Positions 15,576-24,203 are shown, numbered from the stretch's first letter. The stretch: DNA of 37,267 nucleotides from Dethiobacter sp. (GCA_018335875.1 JAGXRN010000045.1:1-37267), one strand, 5' to 3'. Notes: generated by a model not told the origin, from the sequence alone. Numbers and translations are program-made.

Positions 15576-17190
15576 CGCCATACCTTCCTTCATTCGGGAT
15601 TAGTACTTCAATGGTTGTATAAGCCTGTGGGCAGCTGTCCACAAATATTTCACCCTTTGCAGAGGCAACATACTGCTTGACGAGTGAGAGGCCGACACCG
15701 CGGCTTGGCCCCTCTTTGGTTGAGTACCCTGATTTAAAGATTAAGTCTAAATTTTCAGGCGCCACACCCACTCCGTAGTCATGGACGCGAATAAGCAGGT
15801 GTTCAGGCAGGTTTCTGATCAGTATTTTTACTTTTCTGCGCTCGGGCACAAGCCCCGATACAGCTTCCATGGCATTCTCCAACAGATTGCCGATTATAAT
15901 TACTGCAGCACTGCTGTCGAGTTGGGGGGGAAGCTCATCCAGGTGGCTGTTGTGGTCAATTTCCAGGTTAATTTTTAGTTCTTTAGCCCTGCCGTGTTTG
16001 CCCAGAAGCAGGCCGGCCAGGCTGTTGTCAAGGATATTCTTTGTTAAAAAGAGTGTAAGTTCCTCACGCTCAGTGTTAAACTCAAAAATATAATCCACAG
16101 CTTCTTCGTAGCGTTTTAGCTGAATCAGCCCGGCAATTGTGTGAAGTTTATTCATGTGCTCATGATTTTGTACACGCAGCGCTTCAATAAATTTTTTCAC
16201 TCCCGTCAGCTCTTCCGCCAGTTCGTGCAGTTCGGTTTTATCTTTAAATGTGGCAACAGCTCCCACTATCCCCCCTTTAACCATAACAGGTATACGTGAA
16301 ACAAGGATGGCGGTGTTGTTTAAAACCCGCTGCTGGTTAAGCTGTATGCGGCCTGTTTTCATCGTCCAGGGGAGGCGCGAGTCGGGGATAACTTCAGTTA
16401 CAGCCCTGCCTACTGCCTCGCCGTCGTAACTGATGATACGCTTTGCTTCTTCGTTCATTACTGTTATCTTCATTTCGCGGTCGATGGCAATAATGCCTTC
16501 ACCGATAGAATGGAAAACTGAGTTGCGCTCTTCAAGCAGGCGGGCTATTTCAGTGGGCTCCATGTTGAACAGTGTCCGCTTGATGTTGTCGGCCAGGTAG
16601 ATGGAACCTGCAAGCCCAACCAGGAGGCCAAGCAGCAATGACAGATAAAAGCGGGAACGAATACTGGCCAGGAGCCGGGCTATGGTAGGTGTGAGTATCC
16701 CTACTACCACAACACCCACCTGCCGTGTGCCTTCGTCGGTTTTAATCGGGACAAATGCCCTGACAGAGGGCCCCATAATGCCTGCAGCACGTGAGATATA
16801 CTCATGGTCGGCAAAAGCGGGGCCTTCATCGCCTCCCTCAAAACGCTGGCCGATTCTTTCCTGAAGAGGGTGGGAATAACGTATCCTGTCCAGATCCAGG
16901 ACTACAATATACTCAACATTGGTGGCAAGGCGAATCTTTTCGGCAACCGGCTGAATAACATCTACGCCGTCAGGTTTACCCACATTGGTCTGAATCTGCT
17001 CAATTTGGGCTACTGTCCTCGCTACTGCCAGGGCACGCGAACCAAGCTCATTTTCCAGCGTCAGTGAGAAATTTTCAATCAGTGTGACACCGCCGATCAC
17101 AATAATCAGCACAATGAGGCCAAAAGAAAGAAAAGTAATTTTCCAACGCAGCGGGATTGGTTTATTGTTGAGCAACAGTCCTGCCTTCAT
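15520..17190 (-). CDS. dctS: Sensor histidine kinase, CitA/DcuS/DctS family
   Basis: The 556-aa membrane sensor has TM1 near residues 18-38, an extracellular PDC/sCache domain about 39-178 with the family signature RYSHP (104-108), and TM2 near 181-200. A cytoplasmic PAS domain follows (about 220-320). The dimerisation helix carries the phospho-acceptor His343 in QNHEHMNKLHTIAGL. HATPase_c has the N box NLLENAMEAV (435-444), DYGVGV, and the G2 box SRGVGLSLV. The PDC fold in this family binds di- and tricarboxylates. First gene of a kinase-regulator-binding-protein operon. Its ribosome site AGGGGG lies in one arm of an inverted repeat (17197-17238). Confidence 0.92.
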   Translation of the reverse strand: MKAGLLLNNKPIPLRWKITFLSFGLIVLIIVIGGVTLIENFSLTLENELGSRALAVARTVAQIEQIQTNVGKPDGVDVIQPVAEKIRLATNVEYIVVLDLDRIRYSHPLQERIGQRFEGGDEGPAFADHEYISRAAGIMGPSVRAFVPIKTDEGTRQVGVVVVGILTPTIARLLASIRSRFYLSLLLGLLVGLAGSIYLADNIKRTLFNMEPTEIARLLEERNSVFHSIGEGIIAIDREMKITVMNEEAKRIISYDGEAVGRAVTEVIPDSRLPWTMKTGRIQLNQQRVLNNTAILVSRIPVMVKGGIVGAVATFKDKTELHELAEELTGVKKFIEALRVQNHEHMNKLHTIAGLIQLKRYEEAVDYIFEFNTEREELTLFLTKNILDNSLAGLLLGKHGRAKELKINLEIDHNSHLDELPPQLDSSAAVIIIGNLLENAMEAVSGLVPERRKVKILIRNLPEHLLIRVHDYGVGVAPENLDLIFKSGYSTKEGPSRGVGLSLVKQYVASAKGEIFVDSCPQAYTTIEVLIPNEGRYGDEGDSHCDRRGRSHGYAS

Positions 17191-17196
17191 TATCGT

Positions 17197-17238
17197 TACC
17201 CCCTGTTCAACGACTTAGTTTCGACAAATCAGGGGGTA
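17197..17238 (-). promoter_or_regulatory. Inverted repeat that can sequester the dctS-like ribosome-binding site
   Basis: On the minus-strand transcript TACCCCCTG (17238-17230) is followed 24 nt later by CAGGGGGTA (17205-17197), a perfect 9-bp pair. The second arm contains the AGGGGG ribosome site of the kinase gene, whose ATG is at 17190. Folding would hide it. An alternative is a DNA operator with widely spaced arms. Confidence 0.5.
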
Positions 17239-17289
17239 CTTCCTTTAGCTTGTCTATAAGTTTATCATAAGAAGGAACAAGAATGTTTT

Positions 17290-17314
17290 GAACAATAAGA
17301 ACAATATTAACAAT
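17290..17314 (-). repeat. Three tandem TATTGTT repeats, candidate regulator binding site
   Basis: On the minus strand, TATTGTT occurs three times with a 9-bp period, followed by TTCTTGTTCC further on. The array lies about 100 nt before the kinase start, in the right place for the operon's own regulator. AT-rich composition makes chance repeats more likely, so this is only a candidate. Confidence 0.3.
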
Positions 17315-17638
17315 ACGGTCAAATTATGGCGGTTTCTAATTCGATAATATAGAATAAATACAATATTTAAAATATACTCAGTTCTATACCGTGCTAAGCC
17401 TGACGGAAGCCATAGGCGTGGTTATTTTTTGTGTAACTTTGCTGAAACAAGGCAGTGAAATGTTCTATTTCCTTTTGCGCATGGATAATAATGGCAGAGA
17501 GTTATATTTATGCGGCAGGATTGGATGGCTATTCTAAAAATGATATTAATTAAAATTATTTTAGTAATTAAAAACTTTTTATAAAGGGATTACATTTACC
17601 GTGTCGAATCAAAATTAATTAGCTGTTCTTTAGTTTTA

Positions 17639-17666
17639 GCCTGGCAAAATGTCCTAATCGCCAGGC
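17639..17666 (+). other. Stem-loop in the hdrB leader
   Basis: GCCTGGC (17639-17645) and GCCAGGC (17660-17666) form a perfect 7-bp stem around a 14-nt loop, ending 19 nt before the hdrB ribosome site. It could be an operator or a leader RNA element. No known riboswitch consensus fits. Confidence 0.4.
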
Positions 17667-17699
17667 GTCAAAGATTTGCACTAATAGGAGGTGAATAGG

Positions 17700-18503
17700 G
17701 TGCGCTATAGCTATTACCCGGGATGCACCCTGAAGACAAAAGCCAAGGTCTACGAGGATACAACTTTGCAGACCGCCAGGGCGCTTGGCCTGGAGATTTC
17801 TGAAGTGCCCGAGTGGCAGTGCTGCGGTGCCCTTTATCCGCTCAACACAGAGGAATTTTTTCCGCTTTTGTCTCCCGTCAGGTCATTGGCTCAGGCCAAG
17901 GCTGAAACAAACGAGAAGTTGGTCACTCTTTGTGCCGGTTGCTACAACGTGTTTAAGCGGACCAACAGGACCATGCGCCAGGACGGTGAAGTCCGCCGCA
18001 AGATTAATGACTATCTTGAAGAGGACTACATGGGAGAAGTTGATGTTGTTCATTACCTTGAAGTGTTGAAAAACGACATAGGGTTTGACGTTTTGGCGGA
18101 AAAAGTGAAAAAGAAGCTTGAGGGACGCAAAATTGCGCCTTACTACGGGTGCCTGCTGCTTAAGCCGCGGGACGAGATGGACTTTGACGATGTGGAAAAC
18201 CCCACTATATTCGAGGATTTTCTGCAGGCCATTGGCGCCACAGTGGTTGAATACCCCTATAAGACCGAATGCTGCGGGTCGTACCTTTCCATGGCCAACG
18301 AAAAAGTTGCTGCCACTGCCGTGGGCAGGATTCTTACATCTGCTTTTAAAAACGGCGCTGAAGCTTTAATTGTGGCCTGCCCGCTCTGCAAATACAATCT
18401 GGAAGCACTTCAGAAAGAATCAAAAGAAGCAGCGGGGCACCCTGAATTGCCTGTCTATTACTTTACAGAACTCCTGGCTGAGGCCCTGGACGTCCGTGAA
18501 TAG
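17700..18503 (+). CDS. hdrB: Heterodisulfide reductase-like subunit B (CCG-domain, non-cubane Fe-S)
   Basis: This is the disulfide-reducing subunit, 267 aa. Both CCG cluster motifs are complete. The first comprises YPGC near residue 8, CCG near 41 and CAGC near 79. The second comprises YYGC, ECCGS and CPLC in the C-terminal half. These bind the non-cubane [4Fe-4S] clusters that cleave CoM-S-S-CoB in methanogens; the bacterial disulfide is unknown. GTG 17700 is chosen because AGGAGG (17686-17691) stands 8 nt upstream, whereas the alternative GTG 17691 overlaps the ribosome site itself. First gene of a seven-gene operon. Confidence 0.92.
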   Translation: MRYSYYPGCTLKTKAKVYEDTTLQTARALGLEISEVPEWQCCGALYPLNTEEFFPLLSPVRSLAQAKAETNEKLVTLCAGCYNVFKRTNRTMRQDGEVRRKINDYLEEDYMGEVDVVHYLEVLKNDIGFDVLAEKVKKKLEGRKIAPYYGCLLLKPRDEMDFDDVENPTIFEDFLQAIGATVVEYPYKTECCGSYLSMANEKVAATAVGRILTSAFKNGAEALIVACPLCKYNLEALQKESKEAAGHPELPVYYFTELLAEALDVRE

Positions 18504-18533
18504 AATGAGGAACATGGAGAGGGAGGAAATGGT

Positions 18534-18938
18534 ATGAAGGTAACCACGGACAAGATTAACAGCAACCTGATCAGCGAAGTGGAAGAAATTAGCGGCCAGA
18601 AAGTATCAGCCTGTTTCCAGTGTGCCAAGTGCACCGGCGGCTGCCCTGTTGTCTGGGCGATGGATATTTATCCGCACCAGGTGCTCCGCTATGCTCAACT
18701 CGGACTGGCTGACGAACTCTTAAACAGCAAGACACTGTGGATTTGCGCTGCCTGTCAGACCTGTGACTCGCGTTGTCCGCGGGGTGTTGATATCCCCAAG
18801 GTCATAGAAGCTCTCCGTTTAATTCTTCTACGGGCAAAAGGCGGCAACTATCTCCACCCGAACGATCTGCCGGCCAAAGTACTTGAAAATGCGCCGCAGC
18901 AGGGTTTGGTGAGTGCGTTCCGCAAGTATGCCAAGTAG
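18534..18938 (+). CDS. hdrC: Heterodisulfide reductase-like subunit C (2x[4Fe-4S])
   Basis: The 134-aa HdrC carries two ferredoxin-type cluster motifs, CFQCAKCTGGCP near residues 23-34 and CAACQTCDSRCP near 67-78. It transfers electrons between HdrA and the HdrB catalytic clusters. No membrane segment is present, so this is the soluble form. A GGAGGAAA ribosome site precedes ATG 18534. It lies 30 nt after hdrB and 29 nt before hdrA. Confidence 0.93.
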   Translation: MKVTTDKINSNLISEVEEISGQKVSACFQCAKCTGGCPVVWAMDIYPHQVLRYAQLGLADELLNSKTLWICAACQTCDSRCPRGVDIPKVIEALRLILLRAKGGNYLHPNDLPAKVLENAPQQGLVSAFRKYAK

Positions 18939-18967
18939 AGAAAAAAAGAAGTGGGAGTGATACAAGA

Positions 18968-20947
18968 GTGAAGAGGATTGGAGTTTTCATCTGCTGGTGC
19001 GGTTCAAACATCGCAGCCACGGTAGATATAGAAAAAGCTATGGCCGCGGCCAGAACCATGCCCGGTGTTGTCCACGTGGACCAGAATAAGTACACCTGCT
19101 CCGGAATCGGGCAGGCAATGATCAGAGGTGCCATTAAGGAACACAAGCTGGACAGAGTGGTAGTATCTGCCTGTTCACCCCGCATGCACGAGAACACCTT
19201 CCGCAAGACGGTAGAGGCAGCAGGCTTAAATCCGTATTACCTTGAAATCGCCAATATACGCGAACAGTGTTCCTGGGTGCACAAAGATAAAGAAGCCGGC
19301 ACTGATAAGGCCATCTCTCTGATACGCACAGCAGTGGCCAAGGCCTCCAGAAACGAAGCTCTCTTTGCCACTGAGATGCCCATTGAGCGCCGGGCGCTGG
19401 TAATCGGCGGTGGTATTGCCGGCATCCAGGCAGCTTTGGACATCGCTGATGCAGGTTATGAAGTGGACGTGGTGGAAAAAGAGCCAAGTATTGGCGGGCG
19501 TATGGCCCAGCTTGACAAAACATTCCCCACCCTTGACTGCTCTGCCTGTATCCTGACACCTAAAATGGTTGACGTCTCCCAACATGAAAAAATCAACCTT
19601 ATTACCTATTCAGAGATAGAGAAGGTAGAAGGCTATGTAGGCAACTTCACCGTAACCATCCGCAATAAAGCGCGCAGCGTGGACATGGAAAAGTGTACCG
19701 GCTGCGGTGACTGCACAGCCAAATGCCCGTCCAAGGTGGAAAGTGAATTTGATGTGGGCCTAGTCAAGAGAAAGGCAATCTACACGCCTTTCCCGCAGGC
19801 GGTGCCCAATAAACCGGCCATAGACCGCGCCAACTGCCGTTGGTTTAAATCCGGAAAATGCAAGGTCTGCCAGAAAGTCTGCCCTGCCGACGCCATTGAT
19901 TATGAGCAGGAGGACCGGCTCGTTACAGCAAGATACGGGGCCATCGTGGTCGCAAGCGGCTTTGATACCCACAAGCTTGACAAGTATGGGGAATATGCCT
20001 ACGGCAAACATCCCGATGTAATTACGAGCCTGGAGTTTGAGCGCCTGCTCAACGCGTCAGGCCCAACCGGTGGCAAGATCCTGCGCCCGTCCAACGGGCA
20101 GACGCCCAAAAACGTGGCCTTTATCCAGTGCGTGGGCTCCCGCGACAAAGCCAAGGGCAATCCCTACTGCGCCAAGGTTTGCTGCATGTATACAGCCAAG
20201 CACGCCATCCTGCTCAGCGAAAAAATTCCCGGTGCTAAAGCATTTGTCTTTTATATTGATGTGCGTACTCCCGGCAAGGACTACGAGGAATTCTACAACC
20301 GGGCCTACGAGGAATACGGTGCCACTTACATCAAGGGCAGTGTATCAAAAGTTTTTCCGGACGGCGAACAACTCATTGTCAGGAGTGTCGACGCCTTAAG
20401 CGGCGCACTGATAGAGCTGGTGGTGGACATGGTGGTTCTGGCTACTTCAGTTGATGCCCGCAGCGATGCCAAGGAACTGGCGCAGAAGCTGTCAATTACC
20501 ACCAACGCCCATAACTTCTTTAATGAAGCGCATCCCAAGCTGCGCCCGGTAGAGACACACACTGCGGGAATCTTCCTCGCCGGCGCCTGCCAGGGGCCAA
20601 AGGATATTCCTGAAACTGTGGCCCAAGCTTCGGCTGCCGCTGCAAAAGTAACAGTGTTGTTGAATAAAAAGAGCCTGCTCAGCAACCCGTCAGTGGCTGA
20701 AGTTAACCTTAAACTCTGCTCTGGGGATATGTCCTGCATGGTTGTCTGCCCGTATGGCGCCATCACTGAAAAAATGATCGAAGAGCGCCGCGGCCGTGAC
20801 ATGATAAAACGCAGGGTGGCTGATGTGAATTCAGCCTTGTGCCAGGGATGCGGCGCCTGTACAGTGGCCTGCCGTCCCGGCGCCATTAACCTGAAGGGCT
20901 TCACCAACGAGCAGATCTTAGCGGAGGTGGATGCAATATGTCTGTAG
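18968..20947 (+). CDS. hdrA: Heterodisulfide reductase-like subunit A (FAD, multi-[4Fe-4S])
   Basis: This is the 659-aa electron-bifurcating FAD subunit. The N-terminal HdrA domain has Cys residues at FICWCG, YTCSG and SACSPRMHE. The Rossmann FAD site VIGGGIAGIQAALDIADAG starts near residue 140, with the HdrA-typical GGRMAQLDKTFPTLDCSAC after it. Cluster motifs are CTGCGDCTAKCP, CKVCQKVCP and, at the C-terminus, CSGDMSCMVVCP and CQGCGACTVACRPGAI. The FAD is where a hydride pair is split between high- and low-potential acceptors in characterised HdrA. The start is GTG 18968 with GGGAGTGA upstream. Its 3' end overlaps mvhD by 10 nt. Confidence 0.94.
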   Translation: MKRIGVFICWCGSNIAATVDIEKAMAAARTMPGVVHVDQNKYTCSGIGQAMIRGAIKEHKLDRVVVSACSPRMHENTFRKTVEAAGLNPYYLEIANIREQCSWVHKDKEAGTDKAISLIRTAVAKASRNEALFATEMPIERRALVIGGGIAGIQAALDIADAGYEVDVVEKEPSIGGRMAQLDKTFPTLDCSACILTPKMVDVSQHEKINLITYSEIEKVEGYVGNFTVTIRNKARSVDMEKCTGCGDCTAKCPSKVESEFDVGLVKRKAIYTPFPQAVPNKPAIDRANCRWFKSGKCKVCQKVCPADAIDYEQEDRLVTARYGAIVVASGFDTHKLDKYGEYAYGKHPDVITSLEFERLLNASGPTGGKILRPSNGQTPKNVAFIQCVGSRDKAKGNPYCAKVCCMYTAKHAILLSEKIPGAKAFVFYIDVRTPGKDYEEFYNRAYEEYGATYIKGSVSKVFPDGEQLIVRSVDALSGALIELVVDMVVLATSVDARSDAKELAQKLSITTNAHNFFNEAHPKLRPVETHTAGIFLAGACQGPKDIPETVAQASAAAAKVTVLLNKKSLLSNPSVAEVNLKLCSGDMSCMVVCPYGAITEKMIEERRGRDMIKRRVADVNSALCQGCGACTVACRPGAINLKGFTNEQILAEVDAICL

Positions 20948-21372
20948 TAAAACAGGAAGGCTTTGAGCCTTTGATCGTAGCCTTCTGCTGCAACTGGTGC
21001 AGCTATGCCGGCGCCGATCTGGCAGGGACCAGCCGCATGTCATACCCGTCCAATGTGCGGATTGTCAGGGTCCCCTGCTCCAGCCGCGTAAACCCCAGTT
21101 TTATTATCAGGGCTTTTCAGCGCGGGGCAGACGGTGTAATTGTTGCAGGCTGTCATCCCGGCGACTGCCATTACCACAGCGGCAACTTCTTCAGCCGCCG
21201 CCGTTTTACTGTACTGAAGCAAATGCTTGAGTTTATGGGTATTGAACCCGAGCGCTTTCAGGTCCGCTGGATTTCAGGCTCGGAAGGCGCTAAGTTTGCC
21301 TCTGTCATGGCCGGCATTACTCAGGATGTTAAGAGCCTTGGCCCGAACAGAAAGTTGAGGGATGTCCGATGA
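20938..21372 (+). CDS. mvhD: MvhD/FlxD-type [2Fe-2S] electron-transfer protein
   Basis: The 144-aa protein has the five-Cys MvhD pattern: CCNWC near residue 19, PCSSRV near 42 and GCHPGDCHY near 66-75. In methanogens MvhD joins hydrogenase to HdrA. In bacteria the homologue FlxD joins an NADH-oxidising module to HdrA, which fits here because no hydrogenase genes are adjacent. ATG 20938 has GGAGGTG in the hdrA coding region. The stop forms an ATGA overlap with the next gene. Confidence 0.92.
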   Translation: MSVVKQEGFEPLIVAFCCNWCSYAGADLAGTSRMSYPSNVRIVRVPCSSRVNPSFIIRAFQRGADGVIVAGCHPGDCHYHSGNFFSRRRFTVLKQMLEFMGIEPERFQVRWISGSEGAKFASVMAGITQDVKSLGPNRKLRDVR

Positions 21373-22337
21373 GAGAATATAGTGAAAAAATGCAGAAAAT
21401 CGCGTCGGATGCTCTGGAAAAGAAAGAAGTTTCTTTGGTAATCGGCTGGCGTAAAAAGGATTTTTGGTGGCAGTCACCGGTTGCTTTCGTGGATGATGCG
21501 GCGCAGGCCAGGCAGCTTGTGTGGGACCCTTTTACAGTTAACAACCCGATTAAATACCTGCTGGACCAGGATTGCCATGAAAAAACAGGTGTTTTTGTCA
21601 AGGGCTGTGATTCCCGCGGTATCAACCGGCTGCTGCAGGACAGACGCTTAGAGCGCGACCGTGTTGTTCTCTACGGCGTACCCTGCGATGGTAAAGTAGA
21701 CGCCGCCAAGCTAAAAAAAGCTTTTCCCGGGCAAAAGATTAAACAGGTAGCTGCCGCCGGCGACCAACTGTCGGTTACAGTGGACGGCGGTGATGAATCT
21801 GTGCCGGCTAAGGAATACCTGCTGGACAAGTGCCAAAGCTGCCGCTATCCCAACCCGGTTGTCTATGACCGTTTGGCCTGGGAAGAGGTGGCGCCGCGCC
21901 AGGTAAGCGAGGAAAGCCGCTTTTCACGCGTGGCCGACCTTGAGCAAATAGATGTGGATGAGCGCTTTGCTTACTGGTCACGCCAGTTTGAGCGCTGTAT
22001 CCGCTGTTTTGCCTGCCGCAACGTTTGCCCTGCCTGCAACTGTGTCACCTGCATTTTTGACCAGGCTGAACCGCGTTGGCTTGGAAAAGCAAGCGATATG
22101 GGAGATACGCTTAACTACCAGATGATTCGTGCTTTCCACGTAGCAGGCCGCTGTTTTGAGTGCGGCGAATGCGAGAGAATCTGCCCTGCCGGTATTCCGC
22201 TGCTGGATTTGCACCGCAAAATAATTAAAGATTTAAACGGCTACTATGGTGAATATGACGCCGGCCTGAACCCGGAAGACAACCCGCCGCTTGGGATTTA
22301 CCGCGGCGAGGACCCGGCCGGGTTCGATGAAAGTTAA
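21369..22337 (+). CDS. FlxC-like Fe-S protein with F420-hydrogenase beta-subunit-like region
   Basis: The 322-aa protein has an FrhB-like N-terminal part with GCDSRGINRL, GVPCDGK and CQSCRYPNP, where these Cys residues may hold a cluster. Two ferredoxin-type motifs follow: CIRCFACRNVCPACNCVTC (extra Cys present) and CFECGECERICPAG. It probably passes electrons between the NADH-binding subunit and FlxD/HdrA. The order here (flxD-C-B-A) is the reverse of the flxABCD order described in sulfate reducers, so naming B versus C is by resemblance. ATG 21369 overlaps mvhD. Confidence 0.8.
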   Translation: MREYSEKMQKIASDALEKKEVSLVIGWRKKDFWWQSPVAFVDDAAQARQLVWDPFTVNNPIKYLLDQDCHEKTGVFVKGCDSRGINRLLQDRRLERDRVVLYGVPCDGKVDAAKLKKAFPGQKIKQVAAAGDQLSVTVDGGDESVPAKEYLLDKCQSCRYPNPVVYDRLAWEEVAPRQVSEESRFSRVADLEQIDVDERFAYWSRQFERCIRCFACRNVCPACNCVTCIFDQAEPRWLGKASDMGDTLNYQMIRAFHVAGRCFECGECERICPAGIPLLDLHRKIIKDLNGYYGEYDAGLNPEDNPPLGIYRGEDPAGFDES

Positions 22338-22350
22338 GGGGGTGCAGCAA

Positions 22351-23379
22351 ATGAAAAAGGTTGCCAAAGCAAATCTGGTTGAAGTATGGCGCAAGTTATC
22401 CGCCGGGGCCAAGCTGTACATCCCTGTGGACACAGATGGTGTGGCAAATTTTTTATCCTGGCAGGAAGGCGTGGCTGTTGACCTTGAGACTCTCAATACT
22501 TTTGTGCCGCCTAAAAAGTTTTTCTATCCGCAGACTGAAACCATACTCAGGTATGAGATTGGTGATGAGCTGAAAATTGAGGATTTTGCCTGCCAGGCAG
22601 GGGAAAATACCATAATCTTCGGTGTACGCCCCTGTGATGTCTCCAGTATGGCCCTGATGGACAGGGTCTACCTGGAAGACCCTGTGGATGAAGCATACCG
22701 CCGCCGCCGTGAAAGCACCACTGTCATTGCTCTGGGCTGTAAGGACCCTGATGAGACCTGTTTCTGCCAGGCATTTGATGTTGACCTGGGTAAAGCGCCG
22801 GGCGCTGATATACTGGCCACAGACACCGGTGAAGAGATAGTCCTGAATGCCCAATCAGCCAAAGGCGAGGAACTGCTTACACTGTTGGACGGGTTGCTTA
22901 TAGAAGCCACCTCCGGCGATGAAAATAAAGTCAGGGATGCCCAGGACAAGGCTAAAAGCGGCTATGAGACAGTTGTCAGTGTGCAGGGACTGATGGAAAA
23001 ACTCGACGGCATGTTCGAAGACCCTTACTGGGAAAAATTATATAAGCGCTGTATCGCCTGCGGCACATGCACATTTGTCTGTCCTACCTGCCATTGTTTC
23101 GATGTCCAGGAATATCCCACAGGCAACCGCGGGGAGCGTATTCGCTGCTGGGATGCCTGTATGTTCTCCGACTTCACACAGATGGCCGGTGGCCATAACC
23201 CGCGACCCACCCAGAAAGAAAGGGTGCGCCAGCGGTTCATGCATAAACTGAATTATTACCCTCACCAGCACGGCGAATACGCCTGCGTCGGCTGCGGGCG
23301 CTGTGTGCGCAAGTGCCCCGTCAACCTTGATATCCTGGAAGTGATTAAAGAGATAGGAGGTGGAGCAGGTGGCCTGTAA
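22351..23379 (+). CDS. FlxB-like 4Fe-4S dicluster protein (AsrA-like)
   Basis: The 342-aa protein resembles the A subunit of anaerobic sulfite reductase and sulfhydrogenase (Fer4_22). The N-terminal part has FGVRPCDVSSMALMDRV and ALGCKDPDETCFC. The C-terminal part has two [4Fe-4S] motifs, CIACGTCTFVCPTCHCF and CVGCGRCVRKCPVNLDI. No siroheme subunit (AsrC) is present, so it is an electron carrier, not a sulfite reductase. ATG 22351 follows GGGGGTG (22339-22345); the longer reading from TTG 22291 lies within the preceding gene. It overlaps flxA by 11 nt. Confidence 0.87.
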   Translation: MKKVAKANLVEVWRKLSAGAKLYIPVDTDGVANFLSWQEGVAVDLETLNTFVPPKKFFYPQTETILRYEIGDELKIEDFACQAGENTIIFGVRPCDVSSMALMDRVYLEDPVDEAYRRRRESTTVIALGCKDPDETCFCQAFDVDLGKAPGADILATDTGEEIVLNAQSAKGEELLTLLDGLLIEATSGDENKVRDAQDKAKSGYETVVSVQGLMEKLDGMFEDPYWEKLYKRCIACGTCTFVCPTCHCFDVQEYPTGNRGERIRCWDACMFSDFTQMAGGHNPRPTQKERVRQRFMHKLNYYPHQHGEYACVGCGRCVRKCPVNLDILEVIKEIGGGAGGL

Positions 23380-24196
23380 CAACCCGTTGCTGCCCGTATC
23401 CGCAATCGTGGAGGATGTTTTCAGTGAGACTCCCGATGTTAAAACCTTCCGTGTTGTAGCGGACAAAATTGAGTTGTTTGACTACAAACCAGGCCAGTGC
23501 GCCATGGTTTCGCTCTTCCCGGCAGGAGAAGCGCTCTTTTCAATCACATCTTCTCCCACGCGCAAAGGATTTATTGAATTCAGTATCAAGGAGACAGGCA
23601 TTGTCACACGTGCATTGCATGGAATTACGCCAGGCACAAAGATTGGAGTGCGCGGACCATATGGCAATGGTTTCCCCACCGACTTTCTCAAAGGCAAAGA
23701 CCTGCTCTTTATCGGCGGCGGAATCGCTCTGGCGCCGCTGCGTTCACTGATAAATTACTGCCTCGACAATCGGGACGATTACGGCAAAATCGATATAGTT
23801 TACGGCGCCCGCTCCTCAAAGGACCTGGTGCAGAGAGTGGAACTCTTTGAGAACTGGCCTAAGGCCAGGGATACGTCAGTCCATCTCACCGTGGACGTTA
23901 AATCCGATGACTGGGACGGCAACGTGGGCTTTGTCCCCGCTTTTGTGGAACAGCTCAATCCGTCTCCTGTGGGTAAGGTGACAATCACCTGCGGCCCGCC
24001 CATCATGATTAAGTTTGTGCTGCAGAGCCTGGCTAAAATGAATTACCAGCCCGAGAACATCATTACCACCCTGGAAATGAAGATGAAATGCGGTGTCGGC
24101 AAATGCGGCCGCTGCAATATCGGAGACAAGTATGTCTGCAAATCCGGCCCGGTTTTCTCCCTGGCCGAACTGCAGCAAATGCCAAACGAATTCTAG
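23369..24196 (+). CDS. FlxA-like FAD/NAD(P)H-binding oxidoreductase (AsrB/PyrK-like)
   Basis: This is the NADH-oxidising entry subunit, about 276 aa. A ferredoxin-reductase beta-barrel binds FAD (residues about 8-95, with the YKPGQCAMVSLF segment). An NAD-binding Rossmann half starts at LLFIGGGIALAPLRSLI. A C-terminal Cys cluster CGVGKCGRCNIGDKYVC binds [2Fe-2S], as in PyrK and AsrB. GTG 23369 is chosen because AGGAGG (23355-23360) is 8 nt upstream; GTG 23360 overlaps that site. Last gene of the operon, followed directly by a terminator. Confidence 0.88.
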   Translation: MACNNPLLPVSAIVEDVFSETPDVKTFRVVADKIELFDYKPGQCAMVSLFPAGEALFSITSSPTRKGFIEFSIKETGIVTRALHGITPGTKIGVRGPYGNGFPTDFLKGKDLLFIGGGIALAPLRSLINYCLDNRDDYGKIDIVYGARSSKDLVQRVELFENWPKARDTSVHLTVDVKSDDWDGNVGFVPAFVEQLNPSPVGKVTITCGPPIMIKFVLQSLAKMNYQPENIITTLEMKMKCGVGKCGRCNIGDKYVCKSGPVFSLAELQQMPNEF

Positions 24197-24203
24197 AACA
24201 GTG

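Larger units (their letters stand above)
17191..17699. other. 509-bp divergent control region between dctS-like and hdr operons
   Basis: No gene is supported. From left to right it holds an inverted repeat covering the kinase ribosome site (17197-17238), a triple TATTGTT repeat read on minus (17290-17314), an AT-rich stretch 17330-17385 and 17530-17590, and a 7-bp stem-loop at 17639-17666 just before hdrB. I could not find a convincing sigma-A or sigma-54 promoter for the hdr operon. An 18-codon ATG reading near 17484 lacks a ribosome site. Confidence 0.6.

Noticed and set aside
17390..17430. Riboswitch before the hdr operon (c-di-GMP or cobalamin type)
   Set aside because: The segment around GCCTGACGG and CCATAGGCGTGG does not match the conserved cores of either class.
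17484..17540. 18-codon ORF upstream of hdrB
   Set aside because: ATG lacks a ribosome site and the peptide has no recognisable feature.
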